A stretch of DNA of 55,859 nucleotides from an uncultured Clostridium sp. (GTDB taxonomy: Bacteria; Bacillota; Clostridia; TANB77; CAG-508): NCBI GenBank assembly GCA_947648495.1, contig CANSOA010000002.1, forward strand, positions 230,250 to 286,108. The letters run 5' to 3'. Made by a program: the position numbers and the translations under genes. Below the pieces are notes generated by a model. That model had not been told where the DNA came from. It saw only the letters and a list, made by a program, of their open reading frames with translations, and did no database searches. This document shows, piece by piece, positions 23,101 through 29,833 of this stretch. Numbering within the stretch: the stretch's first letter is position 1; each line of letters opens with the position of its first letter.

Positions 23101-23592
23101 AACAACATTATACCAAGCCTTTTGAATATCTGTATAATTATGAGGCGCTCCATATGAGTTGACACCTTCTTGCATATAATTTAATACATAAGCAGCCTTT
23201 GGCGTACAAACTTTTGTATCTTTTACGCTATAATAGGCAACTTCGTCTGAATGATATACTTTGCCAGCATATGGATTCGATGCTGCTGTTGAACTATAAG
23301 TTTGTAGCCAGCTTATACTGCTAAACATGCTTGCGTAACTATTACTAGGAGCATTGTATGCATTATCTATATTATTCGTACTTGGAAGATGTTGATTATT
23401 TTCGCTACATAACATATTCCAGTTCTCGCTAGACATTAAATCATGTAAATAAAACGAAAATGTACCAGAATAGGGATTTGATTTATTGAAATATTTATCT
23501 TCCAAAAATGCTGCATACGATTTTTGGGTTGCCATCGTTGCAAATAATGCAAACATTAGTATAATAAATAACTTTTTGCACTTTTTCATCAT
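17152..23592 (-). CDS. Giant surface protein, Cna-B/SdrD-B-type repeats, C-terminal membrane anchor
   Basis: A 2146-aa secreted protein with a signal peptide (about 1-30), an N-terminal domain (30-420) of unknown type with a few cysteines, and four related Ig-like repeats beginning near 421, 536, 648 and 772, each with a WYG.KAP.Y.V.E or W.DP.EAP.YTVEE pattern. SdrD-B-like domains start near 909 (GIVWVDQTLDGKNT) and 1502 (GLVWEDKSKEKDTE). A C-terminal transmembrane helix (about 2112-2140) ends in KKRILK. No LPxTG motif is visible, so it is probably membrane-anchored. ATG 23592 is 4 bases after the upstream stop, and its AAGGAGG lies inside the upstream gene, so translation is coupled. Paralog of the gene at 29834-37994. 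No in-frame CGG in 6.4 kb. Confidence 0.88.
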   Translation of the reverse strand: MMKKCKKLFIILMFALFATMATQKSYAAFLEDKYFNKSNPYSGTFSFYLHDLMSSENWNMLCSENNQHLPSTNNIDNAYNAPSNSYASMFSSISWLQTYSSTAASNPYAGKVYHSDEVAYYSVKDTKVCTPKAAYVLNYMQEGVNSYGAPHNYTDIQKAWYNVVQGASNNSKIYKEATAYQTFIQKIAKNRSDVLNPSKYVDKSHQFEDGTNVSVKFPEIKADKMLSFNTVTGNNKVEKTGDKFPKNIVVSYNQKTNKYMIGPFSINYVEAKANNYDFGAIAGFDIYTDASKNAVPRDKWKFVWTEGNREASDFPHRNEIFYIEMDYIQNATMLTGIDVDYKYLIAGAQYQTLTGTYNQYLWQVKCQTTPITNEDGETTTQYYWYFEAAKQNLAAKSQTLALADKAARWYETTKIQARATQGNIKIEKKALDENGKEMTPDEVKDKFGEYQYFDFRIKITHSTGEVEYDDVTVRAGSSVLAGPYSWDEKEEIPTYEVEEIPVPEESGWKVEKIENQKGSLQNNETVKINAVNKMTTPKRDKIELSKSVSSPAEKDEIFKFSVVVTMPDGQKDIDTATIVVPKGATTGNTWISKEYVWYGEKRPEYEISEIETEDSKKYSPLITPAKGYLKGNGATVKVNALNASGDKISYLTVEKELKEGQVTEDTFDFKIKVEKVKNTENGIVEFEVFGVKAGEKIGPYGFAWKDPNEAPEYTVEEINMDPAEVEVSAIEETVAGTKRRVENTNKITGTLVEGETTNLTETKFTNDMTKHSGGIRVIKDIETTEKLTKETLEAEGTKFEIEVVIAGTFVHDGQTYKNSTKVITKSLPDNGNWDFEIKDVVWYGSKAPTFTVTEKNLPTGWRLKTIHYSDLENESTNSEGHSLMDGKTIEATIINELPSETLIDLTFTMSGIVWVDQTLDGKNTADNGYYSAPNGVFDEGENSKDFLKENAEVTVHRVVYNNAGEEIDRTVAQAYKDTNNNELVFPIITKSDGKWEVPRISVPALSEEEEQQGYSVGYDVEFVYDGQTYEPTEFLSYQISSNGEKKKNEGSNESRANEYKNADTVDKDKYAKDSMALAVPDGQKIIAEVSGKTEINANGDTTGIAQFTDGTQAEISYTSENKGTEYPTISKVKTTNDEGRVLDIFKAKARTSEGNLTFPFDKSDRDGSALADVDHYIDENGAHHKYSYVAVYNYCLNINLGLKERPSADILLTKKLDNAKVIVNEKMYQYNYSGNYDLTEEKVDSLDKDIYVVNPETANYKLGLYRTDYYYRADMYESDSTVYDALTNFYRDVLKKDNINDMEMDIYLTYKIKLENSSSDYDVIINSIDDYYDNSFELVKAEESKYLKTQTIGGKQEPVNNQVKVADASDYAEKWNNIKEGIKGSDKDANGNNIVYNKMTANGLEIPLASGEAKEIRVTFKVRKENSNEAKRAIILGQKCNVAEIGSYSTYFAGTTNYAGKIDRDSAPSNVNLPAYNTKAWYEDDTFAAPRILVDLIASDRTVEGLVWEDKSKEKDTENPEYNQKVGDGIMQDDEKPIKDLTTELVEKVMVQNADGSYTEYDYIWPTNQKLEALNDNTIEQISGFDSTTLTADEGKYVFNFVPAGDFVVKFTYGDKKIETAKYYDEEATYYNGQDFKSTKYRAIVKDAENDKYVEPSKYLDMDATSASADHHNSAFDNEVRRLQVVSASREITYENNVVMAEYRDELFKGEKDQGKYYMVAMTPKLDMNIEPSVYDGKDSNEGYQYEVKNVDFGLEERPTTQLTLDKQIEEIIITTSDENTIMDAKYTIEYQITEDGKIVAKVDLDEENSYGIDNLQALNRDKATNQGFRYINVDSRILDGTTITVKYRFTVLNTGEVDRTGKLAEMDYKEDPIAFAQACDTLKTELASYEKEGNSLKNPTTFGQYVGSIYYYGEDGDPEDKVVTSTVRQLVDYIDNDARFSGQQNATTDTSWSNVTATELKSMVKPEIVTEQNGEDIVLDDKEIRYQTENINNLVVSVDSTESTLNNSGFIIELTPQEAEQGKFMASMNLTITREVAGDSDDLQIDNIAEIIKYNNKVGRRDELTIVGNQVPAQALIDKNIMKADGTVSAGMQYERDTSATEVITLSPPFGSELSTWRLQVLGSITLGLAVVAGGIVVIKKRILK

Positions 23593-23596
23593 AACC

Positions 23597-26500
23597 TTAA
23601 ACACCTCCTTTTTTCTTATCTTTCAATACTCTTTCGTATACGACAAACGCTACTGCGCTTCCTATGATTAAACTTACGATAATCGCTGATACATAAATCA
23701 AGCTTTCACCTGTTTTTACCGTTAAAATAGTATCCGCTGTTGACATATCGTCTTCGCCTTGTGCTTTGTTAGCTGGTTTTGAATTGTGGTCTGACACGCT
23801 GTAAATGTTAAAGTCTTCTGCTATTTCGGCTGTATTACTTACTAAGCCAGTATTTTCTGCTGTCATTTGTTTGGTAAGAACTAAGGTGATTTCTTTGCTT
23901 TCACCTTTGGCTAATTCAGAATTTGCTAATGCTTTTGTGTATAAATAGCCATCTGTTCCTGTATACCAATCTGGATTTAGGTTTGAATTGAAGGTCATAC
24001 CTTCTGGCAAATAGTCAACTATTTCTGATGCAAATCCTGCTAAATCGCCATTGTTTGTGGCAGTTATGGTGTATTCTACATACACGGTTGTTCCAGATAA
24101 ATATTTTGCTGTAATATCATATTTGGCAAGTTTGGTTTTGTCAAATTGTTCTGTTTTGGTTCCTTGCGAATTTTGTACGGTTATTTTTGTGATAGATTTA
24201 TCAAGTTGCAAACTGAATTTTTCTGCTTGTACCAATCCAATATCAATATTAGATACGCTCGCACCATTGATTTCAATTTTGTCTGTTACCGCACCATTTT
24301 CTTTTTTGCCATCTTGTTCAATTTTGGTTGCAACTGCATCTGAGTTGATGCTTGTTTCAACACCTTCCTTGCGATAAGTTGTGGTTGTATACAATACAGT
24401 GTCATACTTGAATAGAACTAGATACGAACCATTTTGTAAGCCTGCAAATGTATATTCTCCGTTGCTATTTGTGGTTGTTGTAGCTTTAATCATTCCAGAA
24501 TTGCTATCTACCACCATAGCGGTTACATTTTCCATTGTGTTCTCGCCGTTATCTCTCATGCCGTTTTCATTTGCATCAAGCCAAGCAGTACCTGTAATTT
24601 TGTATGTTTTTGTAATATCACCTAAGTTTGTGTTTGAATTGGTTGTGTTTGGTCCTTGATTAACCGATTCTTGTTGGTCAAAATTATCTTGACTTGCTTG
24701 AATGATGTGTGTTACTGTATTACTTTTAATTTCTGCTATATTTTCACCAGAAATTGTTCCTTCATTGGTAACGGTTTTTTCTTTGACACCGTTTAAGCCT
24801 GAAGCAAATGCTTGAATATTGACATCTACCATCGCATTTTCTGGTATGGTTAATTCTAATTCTGCATTTTCTGTCTCTGACATGGTGTTTATATTTTCTT
24901 CGCCATCAATTGTGTAAGACATTTTTCTAATGATAAGTCCTTCTGGTACGATGTCTGTTAATAACAAATCACTTGCTGGCGATGCGCCTTCGTTTTTGAT
25001 TGAGAAAGTATAATCAATCATATCCCCTTCGGTTACATAGGTTGAAGTGGAAGAGTTTAGGGTAATTGACACACTGCTTTTTCCTAAATTCACTTCTAAA
25101 TCTTGTGCTTTGTAAGTTTTGGTTCCTTCTGCTGATATGGTTGTAGTAATAAGAGCATTTTTAGATGTCATGCCAGAGTCTAGGTCATTTACGATTACGT
25201 TTAATTTTAGGTATTGGTTTTCATTGGCTTTGATTTGATTAATTGTCCAAGTTACTTTATGCGTTGAAGAATCGTAATTTGCATTTTCAATCTTTTCTCC
25301 ATTTTCTCCTACCATATAGCCTTCTGCAAAAGTTAATTCTTTTGGCAATTGTGTTTCTACTTTGACTTTATTTTTATCTTGCTCTGTCAAGTTTTGGGCA
25401 CCAATGATAAAGTTCAACTGTGTGCCTTTTCTAAACGCTTCTCCTGATGGCTCAAGGTCCATATATTGAATGACTGCTAACTCAGATCTTTCAATTGTGA
25501 TTTCGTCCGCTGTAATGATTAATTCTTTTTGCAAGTCTTTTGCAGTTGCCGTTGCTGAAATGTTGATTTTGTTAGGTTCATATTGGCTGATATTGTTAAC
25601 TTTGAATGTGATGTCTATGTCAATTGTCATATCTTTTTCTAATCTTCCGATGTTAGCAACTACTTTGCCATCTATGTTTTCGACCGTTACTGTGTTTCTG
25701 CTTGCTTCTGCTGATACGAAACTAACATTGCTTGGTATTGGTAGATTGACTAAAACGTCATTTGCTACATCTTCTCCTGTATTTTTTACAGAAATTGTTG
25801 CTTTGAATTCTTCTAATTCTTTGACTTGTTTGATGTTAGTTTTTGCATTTAATTCTAGTTCTGGTCCTGCTCCTGTTGTTAATCCTACTAAATCTGGTTT
25901 TGCTGTTTCGTCTGTAGTAGCTACTTCTGACTGATTTGTGTAGTAAGCCAAGAAAGTTCCATAAATGGTTTCGTTATGTGCTAAATTTTCTGGTATTTCA
26001 TAAACATAGTTAAATTTTAAAACTTGCTTTGCTTCTATTTGATAATCTGCATTGTTTGGTACAATTAAGTAAGATTTGATGGTTTCAAAATTTTCTGGAT
26101 TTTGCACCCAACCATTTTGTTCATTGGTTAAATCTTTGTTGGCATCTTCTTTTTCTGAATAATAGATAGTGAAATCTCCTTTGTTTTCTTCGCTTGCTGA
26201 AATTCCATCAATTAGTTTCGTATTTAAGGTGGTTCCTAAATCTTCACCTGTTTCAATGTCTTTTACACCTTTGAATGGAATTCTTCCTACAATACTTAAA
26301 TCAGATACAGGATAATCATTATTGTTTACGACTACGATTTCCATATTTGCGTTTTTGGCTTGTGAATAAATATCGATGTAGTCTATTTGCTTACCTTGTT
26401 TAATGGAAGTTAACGTTGCGCCTGAGTCATTATAATTCCCAATTGTGTTGATGGCAATGACTCCGCTTGGTGCTGAATAGTCTACTTTGGTTTCTTTGTA

Positions 26501-28660
26501 ATCGCATACTGCTATATCATTAATAGCGCTTTCTGTTGGGTTTTGGTAGTTGGTTGCTTCGCTGTTGTAGCAATATGCTTTGAAGTTGTCTTCGGTAGCT
26601 GGGGCGTATTTGTCAACTGTCATGTCCGCGTTTAATACGATGTTTGTACCATTGGTTAAAACACCTGAATTTAAGTTAGTTTGTTGTCCGTCAACTGTTA
26701 CTTTGACAACTGCTTTTCCGTTTTTTGAATAGGCTTCAACATTTGAAATTTCTAGGCCTTCGCCGTAAAGAATGCTGGCATTTGTTACATTTAAAGTTGT
26801 TACATATTGTGGCATTTCAATTTCAAATACAGAATTTCCATATATATCTGAAGTTTCTTCATCGTTGTTAAGTTCTAGTCTCATTTCTACATTGGTGTTT
26901 GGTGTTACGGTTGATAAAGAATCTCTATCTAGTTTTAAATTAAAGTTTGTGGTTGTGTCATTTAATTTTGTTTTGGTTGTACAGTTTCCAAGTGAAATAA
27001 TGTCGGAAACATAACTGAATTTTGCTTTTTGCATGGTGTCTGTTGCGATGTAATCCATGTTAGCATAGTCAGCTTTGCTAAGACTGGTGTTGTTGGATGC
27101 TTTTTTGTTTGATAAAATCAAGTTTCCAGTCTGAATTGGTTTGGATGTTTTGATTTGTATTTTGGTTATTTTATTTTGGAAATTAATATTGTAATTTCCG
27201 TTTTCGTCAGCTGGTGTATCTTTGTTGATGACTGCTAATACATTAGAATCCGTATCTAAGATTTGGATATTTCCATTTTCTCCTAAAATTTCATTGAAGT
27301 TTTCTTTGCTTACTGAAATTTGTTTGTAATAGATGTCATCGCCTTTTACTTTGTTTCCTTCTTTATTTATATAGTAGTTTTCTACATCTTCAATGATAAT
27401 TTCTTCTACAATGTCTGTGTAGGAAATGTTAATCGCTGTTTTTGAGTTGTATTCTGTTTCGTGATTTGGTAGATAGGCATATACTTTTGATATGTCTTTG
27501 GTTTCGTTTTCTATGTTGTAAGAGACGATATTGCCAGTTTGTCCTGTTAGCATAAATTCGCTTGCCTTTTCTGCTGTAGTGATACTGCGATTTTCTTCTG
27601 CTTCTACTCCACTTAGAATTTGTAGTTTTGCATTGATGTTGGAAGTAATTGGCATTTCATCAGAAACTTGTACATTCAAAAATGTGTAAGTAATGACGTA
27701 TTCGTCTGTTCCAGCGATGCTGTAATATCTTTCTTCTTGTTTGTTTTCAGCATTTTCTTCTTTTAAATATTCTTCTGATGGATTGGTGTCGACTAATTGT
27801 TTATTATTTTCTACTTTTATGGCTATTTGGTTTTCTTCTTTGTTATATTCCCAATTGTCGCTCGAAAATTCTACATTTCCAACACCTTTGCCATTCGTTC
27901 CTAAAGTTGAATTGGCTACAACGCTAACTTCTGATGGAGCAGTTCCTTGTATAGTTGGAACTTCAATATTTACTTGAGTTTCTTTGGTTGGTAGAGAATT
28001 TTTGTTTTCGCTTGAACGGTCGATTTTTACAATACTTTGCAAAATTACACCACCATTTCCAAATTGAATATATTTTGAAATTTCGTTTTCTACTTTAATT
28101 GCGTTTTCGTCTTTCCAAGCAAGGGTTAATTCGATTTCTTTTGAAATTTCGTTTTCGTCACCTTTATCGTCAACATAGGTTCCTGAAAGCATTACTTGGG
28201 CTGTTTGGCGAAGTTTGGCTTCGTTTATGTATTCTTCCATTTGGTAAGTAATTGGTAATGAAATTTCTAGTTTTTCTGAAGAATAATCGATTTTGTTTAA
28301 GTAAAGAATGTTGTTTTCTAAACTCTGTACTTTCGATGATTCGGCTACTTTGTTATCTTCTGGAATGACAAAATTTAATGTTTCCTCTTTCGTATTGATT
28401 TCAATTTTAGCATTTTTTAAATATCCACTTTCTTTGACTGCTAGTTGCATTTGAATAGCAAGATTTTGGTTGTTTACATCACTTACTAAGGCATTTGAAG
28501 TGGTGTTTCCGTCAGCCAAATAGGCTTCAAATTCAACATTTTTGTTGCCTGTGTCCGCACTATTTCCAAATAGTGATACAAAACTTGTTGTTGCGAATGC
28601 AAAATTTGAAAATGTTAATGTGAAAATTAAAAATATGGCTAATAATTTTTTTCCGTTCAC
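23597..28660 (-). CDS. Giant surface protein with DUF11-like and SdrD-B-like domains, membrane-anchored
   Basis: A 1687-aa protein starting at GTG 28660 (AAGGAGG 8 bases upstream). It has a signal peptide (about 1-23), a long beta-rich region (25-930), two DUF11-like repeats (about 930 and 1190, with F.ATISVKNTGED and DYTFSIKNEGASPA), one SdrD-B-like domain (about 1352, GTAWLDANENGMRDNGEN), another Ig-like part (about 1480) and a C-terminal transmembrane helix with a KDKKKGG tail (about 1653-1687). It is the first gene of the second surface unit. Paralog of the 1792-aa protein at 38008-43386: the same order of parts, the NTG(L/I)(V/I)SN block near the C-terminus and the IPFKG(V/N)K block are shared. 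No LPxTG was seen. No in-frame CGG. Confidence 0.88.
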   Translation of the reverse strand: MNGKKLLAIFLIFTLTFSNFAFATTSFVSLFGNSADTGNKNVEFEAYLADGNTTSNALVSDVNNQNLAIQMQLAVKESGYLKNAKIEINTKEETLNFVIPEDNKVAESSKVQSLENNILYLNKIDYSSEKLEISLPITYQMEEYINEAKLRQTAQVMLSGTYVDDKGDENEISKEIELTLAWKDENAIKVENEISKYIQFGNGGVILQSIVKIDRSSENKNSLPTKETQVNIEVPTIQGTAPSEVSVVANSTLGTNGKGVGNVEFSSDNWEYNKEENQIAIKVENNKQLVDTNPSEEYLKEENAENKQEERYYSIAGTDEYVITYTFLNVQVSDEMPITSNINAKLQILSGVEAEENRSITTAEKASEFMLTGQTGNIVSYNIENETKDISKVYAYLPNHETEYNSKTAINISYTDIVEEIIIEDVENYYINKEGNKVKGDDIYYKQISVSKENFNEILGENGNIQILDTDSNVLAVINKDTPADENGNYNINFQNKITKIQIKTSKPIQTGNLILSNKKASNNTSLSKADYANMDYIATDTMQKAKFSYVSDIISLGNCTTKTKLNDTTTNFNLKLDRDSLSTVTPNTNVEMRLELNNDEETSDIYGNSVFEIEMPQYVTTLNVTNASILYGEGLEISNVEAYSKNGKAVVKVTVDGQQTNLNSGVLTNGTNIVLNADMTVDKYAPATEDNFKAYCYNSEATNYQNPTESAINDIAVCDYKETKVDYSAPSGVIAINTIGNYNDSGATLTSIKQGKQIDYIDIYSQAKNANMEIVVVNNNDYPVSDLSIVGRIPFKGVKDIETGEDLGTTLNTKLIDGISASEENKGDFTIYYSEKEDANKDLTNEQNGWVQNPENFETIKSYLIVPNNADYQIEAKQVLKFNYVYEIPENLAHNETIYGTFLAYYTNQSEVATTDETAKPDLVGLTTGAGPELELNAKTNIKQVKELEEFKATISVKNTGEDVANDVLVNLPIPSNVSFVSAEASRNTVTVENIDGKVVANIGRLEKDMTIDIDITFKVNNISQYEPNKINISATATAKDLQKELIITADEITIERSELAVIQYMDLEPSGEAFRKGTQLNFIIGAQNLTEQDKNKVKVETQLPKELTFAEGYMVGENGEKIENANYDSSTHKVTWTINQIKANENQYLKLNVIVNDLDSGMTSKNALITTTISAEGTKTYKAQDLEVNLGKSSVSITLNSSTSTYVTEGDMIDYTFSIKNEGASPASDLLLTDIVPEGLIIRKMSYTIDGEENINTMSETENAELELTIPENAMVDVNIQAFASGLNGVKEKTVTNEGTISGENIAEIKSNTVTHIIQASQDNFDQQESVNQGPNTTNSNTNLGDITKTYKITGTAWLDANENGMRDNGENTMENVTAMVVDSNSGMIKATTTTNSNGEYTFAGLQNGSYLVLFKYDTVLYTTTTYRKEGVETSINSDAVATKIEQDGKKENGAVTDKIEINGASVSNIDIGLVQAEKFSLQLDKSITKITVQNSQGTKTEQFDKTKLAKYDITAKYLSGTTVYVEYTITATNNGDLAGFASEIVDYLPEGMTFNSNLNPDWYTGTDGYLYTKALANSELAKGESKEITLVLTKQMTAENTGLVSNTAEIAEDFNIYSVSDHNSKPANKAQGEDDMSTADTILTVKTGESLIYVSAIIVSLIIGSAVAFVVYERVLKDKKKGGV

Positions 28661-28722
28661 TTTGGTTTCCTCCTTAAAAAACAAACTTTAATTTAATCAT
28701 ATTATACTATTACTTATATTCT

Positions 28723-28750
28723 ATTTTACTACAATTAATTTTGTAGTCAA
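28723..28750 (-). promoter_or_regulatory. Predicted promoter of the second surface-protein unit
   Basis: On the minus strand: TTGACT (28745-28750), 16-bp spacer, TAAAAT (28723-28728), about 63 bases before the GTG start. Confidence 0.5.
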
Positions 28751-29083
28751 TACCTTGAAAATATGATTAATACTATACTTTATATGCTTTTTAAAATTTT
28801 TATTTAGGGAAATAATCGTTTGTTAGAATTTCCGATTTGAAATATAAAATTTTGATTACATTTTATATTTCTTTTAAATATTGATTTTAATACACATATA
28901 CACTTTTTATTATATCATATTTTTTTGTAAACCACAACCTTTTTTTGACATTTTTTCAAAAAAATTTTGTATTATTCTTTGCTTTTTTCAGGGTCTCAAA
29001 GAATTTTGTTGTCGTTTTGACGTGGTTTTTTGTCGGATATTGTCAAATTTGTGTCTATTTTTTATGTTGATTTACGGATAGAA

Positions 29084-29326
29084 ATTTGTATTTGAATTGT
29101 GGAATTTTCTTACGGAGAGTTTGGTTTCGCTGGTTTTGTTGTTTGCGTTTGGTTGAATTTTTTTGTTGACGTTTTTCGAGATTTGTTTTGGATTTGGGTA
29201 TTGGGTTTATTGTTGTTTGGTTTGGTTTCATTTTGCTTCGTTTTATTTGGCTTGGTTTCATCTGGCTTGGTTTTGGTTTTTTGGTTTTTGGTTTTTTGGT
29301 TTTAGTTTTAATTTATTTTTAATATT
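29084..29326. other. Strand-asymmetric G/T-rich tract
   Basis: About 240 bases in which the plus strand is almost entirely G and T, with short slippage-like repeats such as GGTTTTTTGGTTTTTGG near the end. No convincing gene on either strand: the apparent reading frames here are low-complexity and have no ribosome binding site. It leads directly into the first REP copy. Confidence 0.6.
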
Positions 29327-29328
29327 TT

Positions 29329-29446
29329 GGGGACGGGGACACTCTTCCAAAAATAAATTTGTTAAATATTTTATTAAATATTTGGAAAATATAAAAAATT
29401 TTATTTTTAATTTTTTTATTCAGGGGACGGGGACACTCTTCCAAAA
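29329..29446 (+). repeat. Two direct REP copies
   Basis: GGGGACGGGGACACTCTT followed by CCAAAA at 29329-29352 and again at 29423-29446, 94 bases apart and separated by very AT-rich DNA. The same core flanks the RAYT gene at 43996-44508. Confidence 0.85.
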
Positions 29447-29529
29447 CATTAAACTCCTTTAAAATCTAAATTTTATATTATAATTTTTTGTCTAAATAAA
29501 ATTTGTTTTTTATAATTAATAAAAAATTT

Positions 29530-29636
29530 AAAGACTGTCCCCGTCCCCATTTTTTACTTCAAAAATCAAAATTAAAGACTGTCCCCGTCCCCATTTTCTA
29601 CTTCAAAAATCAAAATCAAAGACTGTCCCCGTCCCC
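29530..29636 (-). repeat. Three tandem inverted REP copies with exact 44-bp period
   Basis: AAAGACTGTCCCCGTCCCC begins at 29530, 29574 and 29618. The units are almost identical including the spacer (ATTTT.TACTTCAAAAATCAAAAT). They face the two direct copies at 29329 and 29423, forming an inverted REP cluster downstream of the 2718-aa gene. Confidence 0.88.
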
Positions 29637-29762
29637 CCACTTTTTTTCTCTCCACTCTTCCCCTTTTTCTTTTCCACTTCTCCTTTTCCACCTCTCCTTT
29701 TCCACCTTCCACATTCCACCTTTCACATTCCACCTCCCATCTTCCCTTTTTCCAATTTTTTA
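29632..29762. other. 131-base stretch without a single G (pyrimidine-rich)
   Basis: C/T-rich with scattered A. Degenerate units such as CCACATTCCACCTTTCACATT and CTTTTCCACCTCTC repeat. It has no coding signs. It may be slippage-expanded DNA beside the REP cluster, or a tract able to form unusual structures. Confidence 0.65.
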
Positions 29763-29777
29763 GATTTACTCAACAAA

Positions 29778-29826
29778 AAATAAACCCTTCTCATTAAATT
29801 TTAACAATTTGGGTTTATTTTTTATT
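29778..29826 (-). terminator. Rho-independent terminator of the first surface-protein unit
   Basis: On the minus strand: AAATAAACCC, 23-base loop, GGGTTTATTT and then T-rich sequence, starting 10 bases after the stop of the 2718-aa gene. Confidence 0.75.
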
Positions 29827-29833
29827 TTTGTCT

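Noticed and set aside
23400..23520. Thioester (TQXA-type) adhesin domain at the N-terminus of the 2146-aa protein
   Set aside because: A Cys with a nearby Gln (CSENNQ) is visible, but the defining motifs could not be placed, so it is not claimed.
29329..29446. G-quadruplex from GGGGACGGGGAC
   Set aside because: Only two G runs per copy and copies are far apart; the REP explanation fits better.
29530..29636. CRISPR array
   Set aside because: Three copies only, near-identical spacers, no cas genes; the unit matches the REP core around the RAYT.
29099..29763. Small plus-strand reading frames in the REP region
   Set aside because: Low-complexity G/T- or C/T-rich translations without ribosome binding sites; they are by-products of the biased tracts.
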